Part shown: one piece after another, positions 6,594 through 14,842 of the stretch
Layout of the letters: each line of letters begins with the position of its first letter
Numbering within the stretch: position 1 is the stretch's first letter
Position numbers and translations under genes: made by a program
The notes under the pieces: model-generated
What the model saw: the letters and a program-made list of their open reading frames with translations, nothing else
What the model was told of the DNA's origin: nothing
Databases searched by the model: none
DNA from: Parvicella sp041583015
Lineage (GTDB): Bacteria; Bacteroidota; Bacteroidia; Flavobacteriales_D; Parvicellaceae
NCBI GenBank assembly: GCA_041583015.1
Contig: JBFHGR010000075.1
Location: forward strand, 1-17,411
Direction: 5' to 3'
Length of the DNA stretch: 17,411 nt

Positions 6594-8075
6594 TTATTCA
6601 CTCCACTTTCTAATGCTTCTAACTGCCTTGGTCCATTTCTTATACTTGGCATGTGCTTCTTCTTCCTTCATAACTGTATGAAATACTTTTTCGGTTTTTC
6701 TTACTTTGGGTAGTTCATCGATGTTCCATAGTCCTTCTTTAATTCCTGCAAGGAATGCAACACCTAATGCTGTAGATTCTTTACACTCAGGCCTGTCAAT
6801 ATTTATTCTAAGTAAATCAGATTGAAACTGCATTAAGTAGTTGTTAGCGCAAGCGCCACCATCCACTTGAAGAGAAGTTATTGGGGTCTCAGCATCTTTG
6901 ACCATAGCATCCAAAACATCCTTAGTTTGATATGCCAAAGAATCCAAAGTAGCTTTAGTAATTTCTGCAATTCCAGAATCTCTGGTTAATCCTAAAATAC
7001 CTCCTCGAGCATACATATCCCAATATGGAGCTCCTAAACCAGCAAATGCGGGAACAACAAAAACTTCACTAGCGGGGTTTGCTTCTAACGCTAATTTTTC
7101 GGATGCTTCAGCTTGTTCAATAATTTGTAGGCCATCTCTTAACCATTGAATGGCAGATCCTGCTACAAAAACACTTCCTTCTATGGCGTATGTTATTTTG
7201 TCTCCAATTTTCCAAGCAATGGTGGTTAGCAATCCATGATTACTTGATATTTTATTCTCTCCTGTGTTCATTAACATAAAACAGCCTGTCCCATAAGTAT
7301 TTTTGGCGGAGCCTTTTTCAAAACAACATTGACCAAATAGTGCGGCTTGCTGATCGCCTGCAACACCAGAAATTGGAATGCTCAGATTTCCTTTGGTATA
7401 TGTGCCGAAGTCATCAGATGAAGATTTGACTTCAGGAAGACAGGATTCAGGTATGCCAAAAATAGAAAGGAGTTCAGAATCCCATTTTCCTGTATTGATG
7501 TTAAATAACAACGTTCTTGATGCGTTACTTGCATCTGTTACGTAGGATTTTTTATTGGTTAAATTCCAAATTAACCATGTGTCTACTGTTCCAAATAGTA
7601 AATCTCCTTTTTCAATACCTTGTCTTGCTTCTTTAACATTGTCAATTATCCATCTCATTTTACTTGCGGAAAAATAAGAATCTAATACCAGGCCAGTTTT
7701 ATCCTTGATAGTTTCTGCATAGCCTTGTTCTTGTAATTCTCTACAATAGTTAGATGTTCTAGTATCTTGCCACACAATTGCATTGTAATAAGGAAGACCT
7801 GTAGTTTTACTCCAAGCAACCACTGTTTCTCTTTGGTTGGTTATACCAATAGTGCAAATTTCATTCGTATCTACATCAATACTTTCTATGACATTTTTTA
7901 TAGTATGCAATTGGCTTTCTAATATTTCTAATGGATCATGCTCTACCCATCCTGATTTTGGGAAGATTTGAGTGAATTCTTTTTGTGAATTTTCTATGAT
8001 TGTAGCATTTAAATCAAATAGAATAGTTCTTGAACTAGTTGTTCCTTGATCTATGCTTAGAATATATTTATTCAT
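6594..8075 (-). CDS. glpK: Glycerol kinase
   Basis: A 493-residue FGGY-family kinase that phosphorylates glycerol to sn-glycerol 3-phosphate with ATP in the cytoplasm. Landmarks from the ATG: the phosphate-binding DQGTTSSR (9-16), NQRE (80-83), SYFSASK (133-139), the catalytic base D241 in GVAGDQQAALFGQ, GLGAPYWD (346-353), the second FGGY-type signature region ending ILGLTR, and DGGACANNYLMQ (405-416). Length matches E. coli GlpK. The loop just before the catalytic Asp (YTKGNLSIPISG) lacks the histidine phosphorylated by HPr in low-GC Gram-positive enzymes, so that control is not expected. I chose the ATG at 8073-8075; an in-frame TTG seven codons upstream only adds a non-conserved tail. No glpF or glpD is in view. 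The upstream region has only a one-mismatch promoter box (CATCTTTG on the minus strand, 8117-8124). Confidence 0.96.
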   Translation of the reverse strand: MNKYILSIDQGTTSSRTILFDLNATIIENSQKEFTQIFPKSGWVEHDPLEILESQLHTIKNVIESIDVDTNEICTIGITNQRETVVAWSKTTGLPYYNAIVWQDTRTSNYCRELQEQGYAETIKDKTGLVLDSYFSASKMRWIIDNVKEARQGIEKGDLLFGTVDTWLIWNLTNKKSYVTDASNASRTLLFNINTGKWDSELLSIFGIPESCLPEVKSSSDDFGTYTKGNLSIPISGVAGDQQAALFGQCCFEKGSAKNTYGTGCFMLMNTGENKISSNHGLLTTIAWKIGDKITYAIEGSVFVAGSAIQWLRDGLQIIEQAEASEKLALEANPASEVFVVPAFAGLGAPYWDMYARGGILGLTRDSGIAEITKATLDSLAYQTKDVLDAMVKDAETPITSLQVDGGACANNYLMQFQSDLLRINIDRPECKESTALGVAFLAGIKEGLWNIDELPKVRKTEKVFHTVMKEEEAHAKYKKWTKAVRSIRKWSE

Positions 8076-8139
8076 TTTTTTAAAATTTAATGGCAACCAA
8101 TGCGTTTTGTCTTCGTCAAAGATGATAAGAAAACAATAA

Positions 8140-8158
8140 TTAAGTATTATTTACTTAA
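8140..8158. repeat. Short palindrome between glpK and the large surface-protein gene
   Basis: TTAAGTA, five bases, then TACTTAA: perfect 7-bp arms. It lies in the divergent intergenic region, about 42 bases upstream of the -7 box of the plus-strand gene and 65 bases upstream of the glpK ATG. The size and symmetry would suit the operator of a dimeric regulator. No T run follows, so it is not a terminator. The rest of the 151-base gap shows only AT-rich DNA and the promoter box at 8201. Confidence 0.35.
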
Positions 8159-8200
8159 GAAAAAATTAACAATTAAGACTTATTTAAAATTACTATAAAG

Positions 8201-8208
8201 TATTTTTG
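8201..8208 (+). promoter_or_regulatory. Probable -7 box for the large surface-protein gene
   Basis: TATTTTTG matches TAnnTTTG exactly and ends 18 bases before the ATG, giving a leader of about 12 bases. No strong -33 TTG is seen at the right spacing. Confidence 0.6.
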
Positions 8209-8226
8209 CGCCAATTATAAAATTAT

Positions 8227-11200
8227 ATGAAAAGATTATCAGCATTATTATTGTCAATTACCCTAACATTAAATGCATGGGCTACTCACGTGCCTGGAGG
8301 AAATATTACCTATGAATGTCTAGGGAATAATCAATATGCTATTACTTTAACATTGTTTGAAGATTGTGGTTCTGCTTTTGAATCTGCTGGAGCACAAACG
8401 GTTGATATTTCAAATGATTGTGGAATTGCAGGTTTGACAAGTGCCTCTTTGACGAATACGATTTATCGACAAGAGGTTTCTCAACTTTGTACAGGTCAAA
8501 TTGGCCAATCAGAGTGTAACGGAGGAACACTTCCTGGCGTTTATATGCACCAATGGACAGGTGTTGTTACTTTACCTGCAGATTGTGATTCTTGGGTTTT
8601 TTCTTATAGTTCTTGTTGTAGAAATACGAGTTCAAATGCAACTAGTTCATCCGATAATTATTATTGGGAGTCAGTTTTAAATAGTTCTACTGCGCCATGT
8701 AACTCTTCTCCTGTGATTTCTGGACAGCCAATACCTTATAACTGTGTTAATCAACCAGTGGTTTATAATTTTGGTGTATTTGAACCAGATGGTAATACAT
8801 TAGTTTATTCTTTAATACCTGCTTCAACTAGTGCCACAGGTACTGTTAGTTATTCGGCTGGTTTTTCAGGTGCGTCTCCAATTAATGGAATTGCGATAGA
8901 CCCTAATACTGGTGAGATAACTTTTACACCAACTACAACTGGGAACTATATCGTTGCAGTTCTGATAGAAGAATTTGATGCTAATGGAAACTTAGTAGGT
9001 AGTGTAATTCAAGATTTTCAATTCGAAATTATTCCTTGTGCAGGAAATAATAACCCAACTCCACCTCCCGGTGGGATTGCAAATGTTACTGGTACAGGTT
9101 TAAGTACAGGTGGTAATAATATTCAAATGTGTGAAGGTGATAACATTTGTTTTGATGTGACATTTGATGATGATGCAACAGATTCTGTCTATTTATCTTC
9201 TAATATAACAACCTTGTTTCCTGGTGGAACGTTTACACAGACTTCGTGGATTGGCACAGCTACAGCAACGATTTGTTTTACTGTTCAGTCTGGAGCAAAT
9301 CCTTTCTCAGCAATAAATGTGAATGCAATGGACAACGCATGTCCTGTTGTAGGGGTGAGTTCTATGTCTATTGGAGTTACAGTGGTCTCAAGTACCTATG
9401 CTGGAGCGGATGAGACAATTTGTTTAGGAAATGGTGTTCAATTAAATGCTAATGGTGGGTCAAACTTTAATTGGACTTTAATTTCTGGAGATCCGATTAC
9501 AGCGGCTAGTTTTAGTTGTACCAACTGTGCTAATCCAATAGCAAATCCATCTGTTACATCTGTCTATGAAGTAACTAGTAATCTTGCAGGTGGATGTACA
9601 AATACAGATGAAATTACTGTTACAGTAGTTCCAGACTTTAGTTATACCTTGACACAAAGCTCTACAACGTCTTGTTTAAATAGTGATATTCAATTGGATG
9701 TTGTGCCAGATGTGCCAGGAACTTATGCATATACTTGGTCGCCTGCAACATATTTAAGTAGCACTACAATTGCTAATCCTTTGATAACGCCTACATCTCC
9801 AGGGCCTATACAGTACGCTGTTGAAGTTGTAAGCCAAGCAGGTTGTGTCAAGAATGATACTATTGACTTAAATGTGGCGGCAGCATATAGTCCTGATGTA
9901 ACTGTAACAACCAACCTTACCAATATAATGTGTGGAGATACCATATTTTTTGATACTGAATTAGGTGGCGGAGTACCGGTAACTTGTGGTCCAAGTGCTA
10001 ATAATGTTTGTACTTCTGCTAGTTCAATTCAAACTTTAGGTTCAGGTACAACTAATATTAGCAATGCTCCTTCTCCATTTTATGGTTTCTATGAAGATAG
10101 TAGGGTGCAAATGATATTTTTAGCATCAGAATTAAATGCAGCTGGATTTGTGGGAGGAAAAATAACTGAACTATCTATTAATGTAACTTCTCAGAACACT
10201 TCAGACCCTTATGAATCATTTAATATAAAAATGGGATGCACATCAGCTACCTCAATGTCTACAGCCAATGGTTTTATAGCAGGTTTAACCACAGTTCATT
10301 CCGTAGGTTCTTATTATACGGTTGCTGGTTGGAACACATTTGTACTAAATACCGCTTATGAATGGGATGGTATTTCAAATTTAGTTGTGGAAATGTGTTA
10401 TGATAATCCAGATTGGTCTTCAACAGATCAAGTTGCTCAATCAACTACAGCAGGTAACTTGACTTTGTATGAATATACGGATGGTGCAAGTGGGTGCTCA
10501 TTAAGCGGAACTTCATTTAATTATTCTGTAAGTACTAATCGTCCAAGTCTAAGATTTAAAACTTGTCCTACAATTCCAGATCCAGCGAATTATTCGTTTG
10601 ATTGGACGCCAACAGGAGCAGGATTGAGTAGTATGACTGCTCAAAACCCTTATGCATTACCACAAGTTACTACAGATTTCCAATTGGTTGTTACCGATTT
10701 AAATGGAGGATGTACTGATACAGTGATAACTCATATTGATGTTTTATGTGATACTTGTCAAGCTCCTATTCCTGCTCTTACTGATGTAACTTGTTTTGGT
10801 GGAAACGATGGCTCAATTGTAGCAACACCTTATGGTATTGATGGCCCTCCATTTGATGTTAGATTACTTGATCCAGTTTCACTTGCTGTGCTACAACAAG
10901 ATGCTGCAGTTGTTACAAATACTACATTCTCAGGATTGACTGCGGGTAATTACATTGTTAGATCATATGATACTACTGGATGTTGGGCAGATACTTTAGT
11001 GGCAATAAATGAGCCTCCAATGATGATGCTGACGACAACGCCAGATACAATAATTTGTATTGGAGGTACTGCTGTATTGAGCGCTAATGCAGTAGGTGGA
11101 AATAACAATACTTATACTTATAATTGGTCAGGCTTAGCAGGTACTACTAGTACTCAAAATGTTTCGCCAACGGTTGTAAGTTCATACGATGTATATGCTT

Positions 11201-12309
11201 TAGATCCTTTGGGCTGTTCTTCCGATACTTTAACAATTGATGTAAATTTATATCCGCCTATTCTTACAACAATTGGGCTGGCTGATACAGTTTGTCCTGG
11301 TTTTTCCGGAGTAGTTAGTGTGCAAGCAAATGGAGGATATGGTGGTGTATATAGCTATACTTGGTCTGACGCTGCAGGTAACATTGTTGGAAATCAAAAT
11401 ACAGCTTCTGTTACACCATTGGCTTCTCCTTCTACTTATTATGTTATTGTGACGGACGCTTGTGAAACTCCAGCAACAATAGATAGTTTGAATGTTTATT
11501 GGTATGATGAGCCACAACCTTCGTTTACAGCAGATGTTTTAAATGGCTGTTATCCTGTTGAGGTTAATTTTACAAATACAACTGACCCTAATATGGTAGA
11601 TCAATGTTTTTGGAACTTTGGTAACGGTGAGACGTCAAATGTGTGTGGAATTCAAAATGTTATTTATGACGGAGTAGGAACTTATGATGTGACTTTGTCA
11701 GTAACGAGTGCAGAAGGATGTGAAGTTGATACTACTTATATAGCTTATATAGAGTCTTATGACTATCCGGATGCAGATTTTGGAATTTTCCCTAATCCTA
11801 TTAATGTACTAGCACCGACTACTACGATGTATGATTCTTCTTCATCAGATGTAACTTCTTTTGAATGGAATTTTGGAGAGAATGGAATATTAGGAAATTC
11901 TAATATCCAAAATCCAGAATTTACCTTCCCTGATTTGGAGCCAGCAAATTATGATGTTGAATTAATAGTGACTAATCAGAATGGATGTACAGACACAACG
12001 GTAAATGTTGTCGTTGTGAATGGCGTTTATAACTTCTATGTACCAACTGGATTTTCTCCTAATGGTGATGGTGTAAATGATTACTTCTATCCACAAGGAG
12101 AAGGTGTTGATGTGTTAGATTACGAGATGTTAATTTTTGATAGATGGGGTAATATTGTTTTTCAAACAACCGATACTTCTAAACAATGGGATGGAACTAA
12201 AGGAGGAATGTATGCGCCAGAAGGAGTATATGTTTGGAAAATATATACAACAGATCAATATACTGGTACAGAATATGAAAATATTGGTAATGTAACCATC
12301 GTAAGATAA
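8227..12309 (+). CDS. Large multidomain surface protein secreted by the type IX system (type B C-terminal sorting domain)
   Basis: A 1360-residue exported protein. Residues 1-19 are a signal peptide. Residues 20-270 form a cysteine-rich module (THVPGGNITYEC, SYSSCCRN) that I recall at the N-terminus of many Bacteroidota surface proteins. A Pro-rich linker (277-282) follows. Ig-like modules occur at about 390-468, 470-550, 555-840 (interrupted by an extra module at 588-780), 930-1006 and 1007-1090. Residues 845-929 resemble an SprB repeat (DVTCFGGNDGSI, then GLTAGNYIVRSYD.TGC). Two PKD-like units lie at 1096-1180 (FWNFGNGETS) and 1181-1266 (FEWNFGENG). The C-terminus, about 1270-1360 (PTGFSPNGDGVNDYF, IFDRWGNIVFQT, WDGT, PEGVYVWKI), is the gliding-motility-associated type B sorting domain. 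It directs export through the type IX secretion system and is thought to attach the protein to the surface or release it. It is probably an adhesin or matrix protein; no enzyme domain is visible. No porP/sprF-like partner is adjacent, which such proteins often have. It appears monocistronic. Confidence 0.93.
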   Translation: MKRLSALLLSITLTLNAWATHVPGGNITYECLGNNQYAITLTLFEDCGSAFESAGAQTVDISNDCGIAGLTSASLTNTIYRQEVSQLCTGQIGQSECNGGTLPGVYMHQWTGVVTLPADCDSWVFSYSSCCRNTSSNATSSSDNYYWESVLNSSTAPCNSSPVISGQPIPYNCVNQPVVYNFGVFEPDGNTLVYSLIPASTSATGTVSYSAGFSGASPINGIAIDPNTGEITFTPTTTGNYIVAVLIEEFDANGNLVGSVIQDFQFEIIPCAGNNNPTPPPGGIANVTGTGLSTGGNNIQMCEGDNICFDVTFDDDATDSVYLSSNITTLFPGGTFTQTSWIGTATATICFTVQSGANPFSAINVNAMDNACPVVGVSSMSIGVTVVSSTYAGADETICLGNGVQLNANGGSNFNWTLISGDPITAASFSCTNCANPIANPSVTSVYEVTSNLAGGCTNTDEITVTVVPDFSYTLTQSSTTSCLNSDIQLDVVPDVPGTYAYTWSPATYLSSTTIANPLITPTSPGPIQYAVEVVSQAGCVKNDTIDLNVAAAYSPDVTVTTNLTNIMCGDTIFFDTELGGGVPVTCGPSANNVCTSASSIQTLGSGTTNISNAPSPFYGFYEDSRVQMIFLASELNAAGFVGGKITELSINVTSQNTSDPYESFNIKMGCTSATSMSTANGFIAGLTTVHSVGSYYTVAGWNTFVLNTAYEWDGISNLVVEMCYDNPDWSSTDQVAQSTTAGNLTLYEYTDGASGCSLSGTSFNYSVSTNRPSLRFKTCPTIPDPANYSFDWTPTGAGLSSMTAQNPYALPQVTTDFQLVVTDLNGGCTDTVITHIDVLCDTCQAPIPALTDVTCFGGNDGSIVATPYGIDGPPFDVRLLDPVSLAVLQQDAAVVTNTTFSGLTAGNYIVRSYDTTGCWADTLVAINEPPMMMLTTTPDTIICIGGTAVLSANAVGGNNNTYTYNWSGLAGTTSTQNVSPTVVSSYDVYALDPLGCSSDTLTIDVNLYPPILTTIGLADTVCPGFSGVVSVQANGGYGGVYSYTWSDAAGNIVGNQNTASVTPLASPSTYYVIVTDACETPATIDSLNVYWYDEPQPSFTADVLNGCYPVEVNFTNTTDPNMVDQCFWNFGNGETSNVCGIQNVIYDGVGTYDVTLSVTSAEGCEVDTTYIAYIESYDYPDADFGIFPNPINVLAPTTTMYDSSSSDVTSFEWNFGENGILGNSNIQNPEFTFPDLEPANYDVELIVTNQNGCTDTTVNVVVVNGVYNFYVPTGFSPNGDGVNDYFYPQGEGVDVLDYEMLIFDRWGNIVFQTTDTSKQWDGTKGGMYAPEGVYVWKIYTTDQYTGTEYENIGNVTIVR
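9988..10566 (+). other. Module inserted inside an Ig-like domain of the surface protein (residues 588-780)
   Basis: About 190 residues break an Ig-like module. The first strands (MCGDTIFFDTELGGG, 568-582) lie before it and the rest (YSFDWTPTGAGL to GGCTDTVITHIDV, 789-839) lie after it. The insert has its own landmarks: FLASELNAAGF, FNIKMGCTSATSM, GWNTFVLNTAYEWDGISNLV, VEMCYDN and NRPSLRFKTC. From memory, similar stretches recur in large Flavobacteriales secreted proteins. I know no function for it. Base composition and codon use look like the rest of the gene. Confidence 0.6.
12028..12306 (+). other. Type IX secretion type B C-terminal sorting domain (residues 1268-1360)
   Basis: The order PTGFSPNGDGVND, a beta strand, then FDRWGNIVF, WDGT, PEGVYVWKI and a final strand ending at the terminal Arg is the diagnostic pattern of the gliding-motility-associated C-terminal domain. 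Its presence implies that the cell has a type IX secretion system elsewhere in the genome. Confidence 0.93.
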
Positions 12310-12328
12310 ATTGTATTTATAGTCTTTC

Positions 12329-12362
12329 AAAAGAGTCACTTTTAAAGTGGCTCTTTTTTTTT
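12329..12362 (+). terminator. Intrinsic terminator of the surface-protein gene
   Basis: A hairpin with arms AAGAGTCAC / GTGGCTCTT (one G-T pair), extendable inward through TTT/AAA, is followed by a run of nine T. It starts about 20 bases past the stop codon. It isolates the surface-protein gene from the OmpA-like pair. Confidence 0.92.
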
Positions 12363-12425
12363 GGAATGATATTCGTATAGTAAATAGAGAAGATTAACAA
12401 TGAATGACATTTCAAAAAAAAATTA

Positions 12426-12433
12426 TAACTTTG
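12426..12433 (+). promoter_or_regulatory. Probable -7 box for the OmpA-like gene pair
   Basis: TAACTTTG is an exact TAnnTTTG match, 22 bases before the ATG at 12456. It would drive the two OmpA-like genes and probably the downstream transporter, since no other exact box lies before the starts at 13630 or 14843. Confidence 0.6.
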
Positions 12434-12455
12434 TTGTGGTCATTCAAGAATTAAA

Positions 12456-13652
12456 ATGACATATATTATGATGATAAAAAACATAGCAATTTTAGGGGTC
12501 ACTGTACTTACAAGTTTAATGTCTTACGGACAAGATGATAAAAACCTAGTTCAAAACCCAAGTTTTGAGGCAGAGAAAGGAAAATTAAAAAAGTTAAATC
12601 AAATTAATGTAGCTGTAGAGTGGAGTAGCCCAACAGGTTTGCGAGCTGATTTGTTTTCTACAGATAAGGATCAACCTTGTTCTGCACCAGAGAATATCTA
12701 TGGAAAAGAATCTCCATATGATGGGTCTAGATATGCAGGAATTGTGATGTATAGTTACAATAATAAAGCACCAAGAACATATTTACAATCAAAACTTATA
12801 GCACCTCTTAGAAAGGATGTAGAATATTGTATAAAGTTTTATGTAAGTTTAGCAGATTTGTCGAAATATGCAGTTAATAATTTTGGAATGTTCTTTTCAA
12901 AAGATGGATTAGAAGTAGAGGGTAAGGCTGATATTATTTTTGATAAAGAAAAAGATAAAGAGTTTATTGCTTTAAATAGTGACAATAAGGTGTATAATGC
13001 AAGGTATAATTGGGAACCTATTTGTGCTACATATAAAGCTTCTGGTAAAGAACAATTTATAACAATTGGAAATTTCTACAACAATAAAGAGACGAAATAC
13101 GAGAAGTTGAAGAAATTAGCGAGTATGAGAGCTACTCAAATTCCTACAGCATATTACTATATTGATCAAATAGAGGTATTTATTATGGAAGACCCTGCAG
13201 AGTGTGCATGTAATAATGCTCAAAATACTCCCGTGGAGTCTGTTGTTTACAACAAGGAGACAGCAAGTGAAGATGGATTTACAATTGAAGAACAAGTAAA
13301 ATTGGCAACGGTATATTTTGATATTCAGAAATCTAAATTGGAGCCAAACATGCAAAAAGACATGGATGTTTTAGCTGGGTCACTTAAAGCTAATCCTGAG
13401 TATAATATTGTCCTTCACGGACATTTAGATGCTGAAGAAGGTAGCGCCTTGAGAAAGGATCCAGAAAATGCAGCTGTTTTAGATTTGGACCTTAAAAGAG
13501 CAAACACTGTGAGAGATTATTTAATTGAGAAAGGTGTTGATGCTTCTAGGATTTCTGTAAAAGCTTATAAAGATAAAGAGCAGGTTGGAATCGGATCTAC
13601 AACACTAGACCACGCTAAAAATAGAAGGGTTGAGTTTACTTTGGTTAAATAG
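12456..13652 (+). CDS. Exported OmpA-family protein with 'NPSFE' N-terminal module
   Basis: A 398-residue envelope protein. The signal peptide runs to about residue 25 (MIKNIAILGVTVLTSLMSYG then QDDK). Residues 28-250 are a beta-rich module opening with LVQNPSFE and containing VEWSSPTGLRADLF, ASGKEQFITIGNF and AYYYIDQIEVF; it resembles carbohydrate-binding-like modules in layout, but ligand and fold are not proven. A short linker with CAC (250-252) follows. Residues 283-398 are an OmpA C-terminal domain (VYFDIQKSKLEP, VLHGHLDAEEG, DLDLKRANTVRDYLIEKGV, KNRRVEF). The two residues that bind the diaminopimelate of peptidoglycan are present: D325 and R348. It should therefore sit in the periplasm or outer membrane, holding the cell wall. 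The ATG at 12456 is used; ATGs at 12468 and 12471 would give a more typical signal peptide. The next gene is a diverged paralogue overlapping its 3' end. Confidence 0.88.
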   Translation: MTYIMMIKNIAILGVTVLTSLMSYGQDDKNLVQNPSFEAEKGKLKKLNQINVAVEWSSPTGLRADLFSTDKDQPCSAPENIYGKESPYDGSRYAGIVMYSYNNKAPRTYLQSKLIAPLRKDVEYCIKFYVSLADLSKYAVNNFGMFFSKDGLEVEGKADIIFDKEKDKEFIALNSDNKVYNARYNWEPICATYKASGKEQFITIGNFYNNKETKYEKLKKLASMRATQIPTAYYYIDQIEVFIMEDPAECACNNAQNTPVESVVYNKETASEDGFTIEEQVKLATVYFDIQKSKLEPNMQKDMDVLAGSLKANPEYNIVLHGHLDAEEGSALRKDPENAAVLDLDLKRANTVRDYLIEKGVDASRISVKAYKDKEQVGIGSTTLDHAKNRRVEFTLVK

Positions 13653-14832
13653 ACTTCTGTTAATTTTATTATTTACTACGAAAGCCTTTTCTAACGAGAA
13701 GGCTTTTTCGCAATCATATATTTCCAATGGAGATTTTGAGATAATTGGTGAATGTCCGAAATTTTGGTCTCAGAAAAGTTCTGATTTTAACTTAGATAAT
13801 TGGTATTCACCGTCCAAAGCAACGCCTGATGTTTTTGCAAAGTGTAGTGAAAATTGTAATCACATAAAAAACTGGATGGATGAAAGTGTGCCATTTAGTA
13901 GTGAAAATTATGTAGGATTAATTATACAGCAACAATCAAAGAACTATTCGGAATACATTCAGACTGAATTAAATTTAAATTTAGAATCAGGAAGATATTA
14001 TCGTGTAAAGATGGATCTTTATTGGCCTAAAAAATCTGACGGGAGACCAGTGAGTATAGAAGTACTTCTATCAGCGTCAAAGATTTATTCTAAAAAGGAA
14101 AAGTTTATTGATGCTGCTCATGCTATCAAAACAAAATTTGATTTTGATTCGCTTCAGAAAGGTGAATGGCGTACCGTGGAATTTGAATTTAAGGCATCTG
14201 GACAAGAGAAGTATTTAACCATTGGTAAATTTAATCATGAAGAAGTTTTAAGAATGTCTTCATCAGGGAATTATAATTATTGTTACTATTTTGTGGATAA
14301 TGTAGATCTATTCCCATCAGATTACTATGCTAGTTCCAATAGTAGCATCATGCCCAATTCTATTAGTAGTTTTGAGTATTTGGATGATGTGACTGAAATC
14401 CATGTTCCTAGCAATTGTACATGTTGGAATTGTCAAATTTTAAATGGTAAAGTAGATAAAGATGTTTCAACATTGGAGGCATTATCAGATTTTCATTTGA
14501 GAAAAGGATTGCGTGTAGATTTAAATAAAGTTATTTTTGATTATCAAAATGGCGAAATGATTGCTACTTCAAATTCTGAATTGAATAGATTATTATTTGT
14601 TTTAGAGGAACAACCTGAGGCTGAATTAAGATTTATTATTTACACCTATGATCGAAATGAAAATGGAAAAGAAATAGCTAAAGAGTCTGCTTTAACTATT
14701 TATCGATATTTAAAAGATAAAGGGTTGAGTAATAGTTTTTCCTATATTCACGCTGTAAAAGAAAGTTTAAGTCAAAAAGATGGTGTTCCTAGAGATAGGA
14801 ATATTGAAATGTTTGTAGTCAATAATAACTAA
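13630..14832 (+). CDS. Diverged tandem paralogue with degenerate OmpA-like domain, TTG start
   Basis: A 400-residue exported protein paralogous to the preceding one. Matching segments in the same order are YISNGDFE, WYSPSKATPDVFAKC, ASGQEKYLTIGKF, CYYFVDNVDLF and a cysteine cluster (C263, C265, C268). The C-terminal part (about 297-400) follows the OmpA pattern (VIFDYQNGEM, FIIYTYDRNENG, ALTIYRYLKDKGL, RDRNIEMFV). D341 matches the conserved Asp, but the conserved Arg of the 'LSxxRA' motif is replaced by Ser353 (AKESA), so peptidoglycan binding is doubtful. The open frame begins after a stop at 13606-13608 and has no ATG before codon 83. TTG at 13630, inside the previous gene's last eight codons, is the only conventional start giving a signal peptide (LLWLNRLLLILLFTTKAFS). 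Translation probably depends on coupling to the first gene. It could alternatively start at CTG 13657. Confidence 0.82.
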   Translation: MSLLWLNRLLLILLFTTKAFSNEKAFSQSYISNGDFEIIGECPKFWSQKSSDFNLDNWYSPSKATPDVFAKCSENCNHIKNWMDESVPFSSENYVGLIIQQQSKNYSEYIQTELNLNLESGRYYRVKMDLYWPKKSDGRPVSIEVLLSASKIYSKKEKFIDAAHAIKTKFDFDSLQKGEWRTVEFEFKASGQEKYLTIGKFNHEEVLRMSSSGNYNYCYYFVDNVDLFPSDYYASSNSSIMPNSISSFEYLDDVTEIHVPSNCTCWNCQILNGKVDKDVSTLEALSDFHLRKGLRVDLNKVIFDYQNGEMIATSNSELNRLLFVLEEQPEAELRFIIYTYDRNENGKEIAKESALTIYRYLKDKGLSNSFSYIHAVKESLSQKDGVPRDRNIEMFVVNNN

Positions 14833-14842
14833 AAATTACACA

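Noticed and set aside
8076..8096. TTG start extending glycerol kinase by seven residues
   Set aside because: The extra residues are not part of the family; the ATG at 8075 places DQGTTSSR at the normal distance from the N-terminus.
9723..11517. Antisense open frames inside the large surface-protein gene
   Set aside because: They are shadows of a strongly constrained repeat-rich coding frame and show no recognisable protein features.
13600..13660. Possible frameshift splitting one long gene into the two OmpA-like proteins
   Set aside because: Each protein has its own signal peptide and a full set of modules in the same order, so they are tandem paralogues and not halves of one gene.
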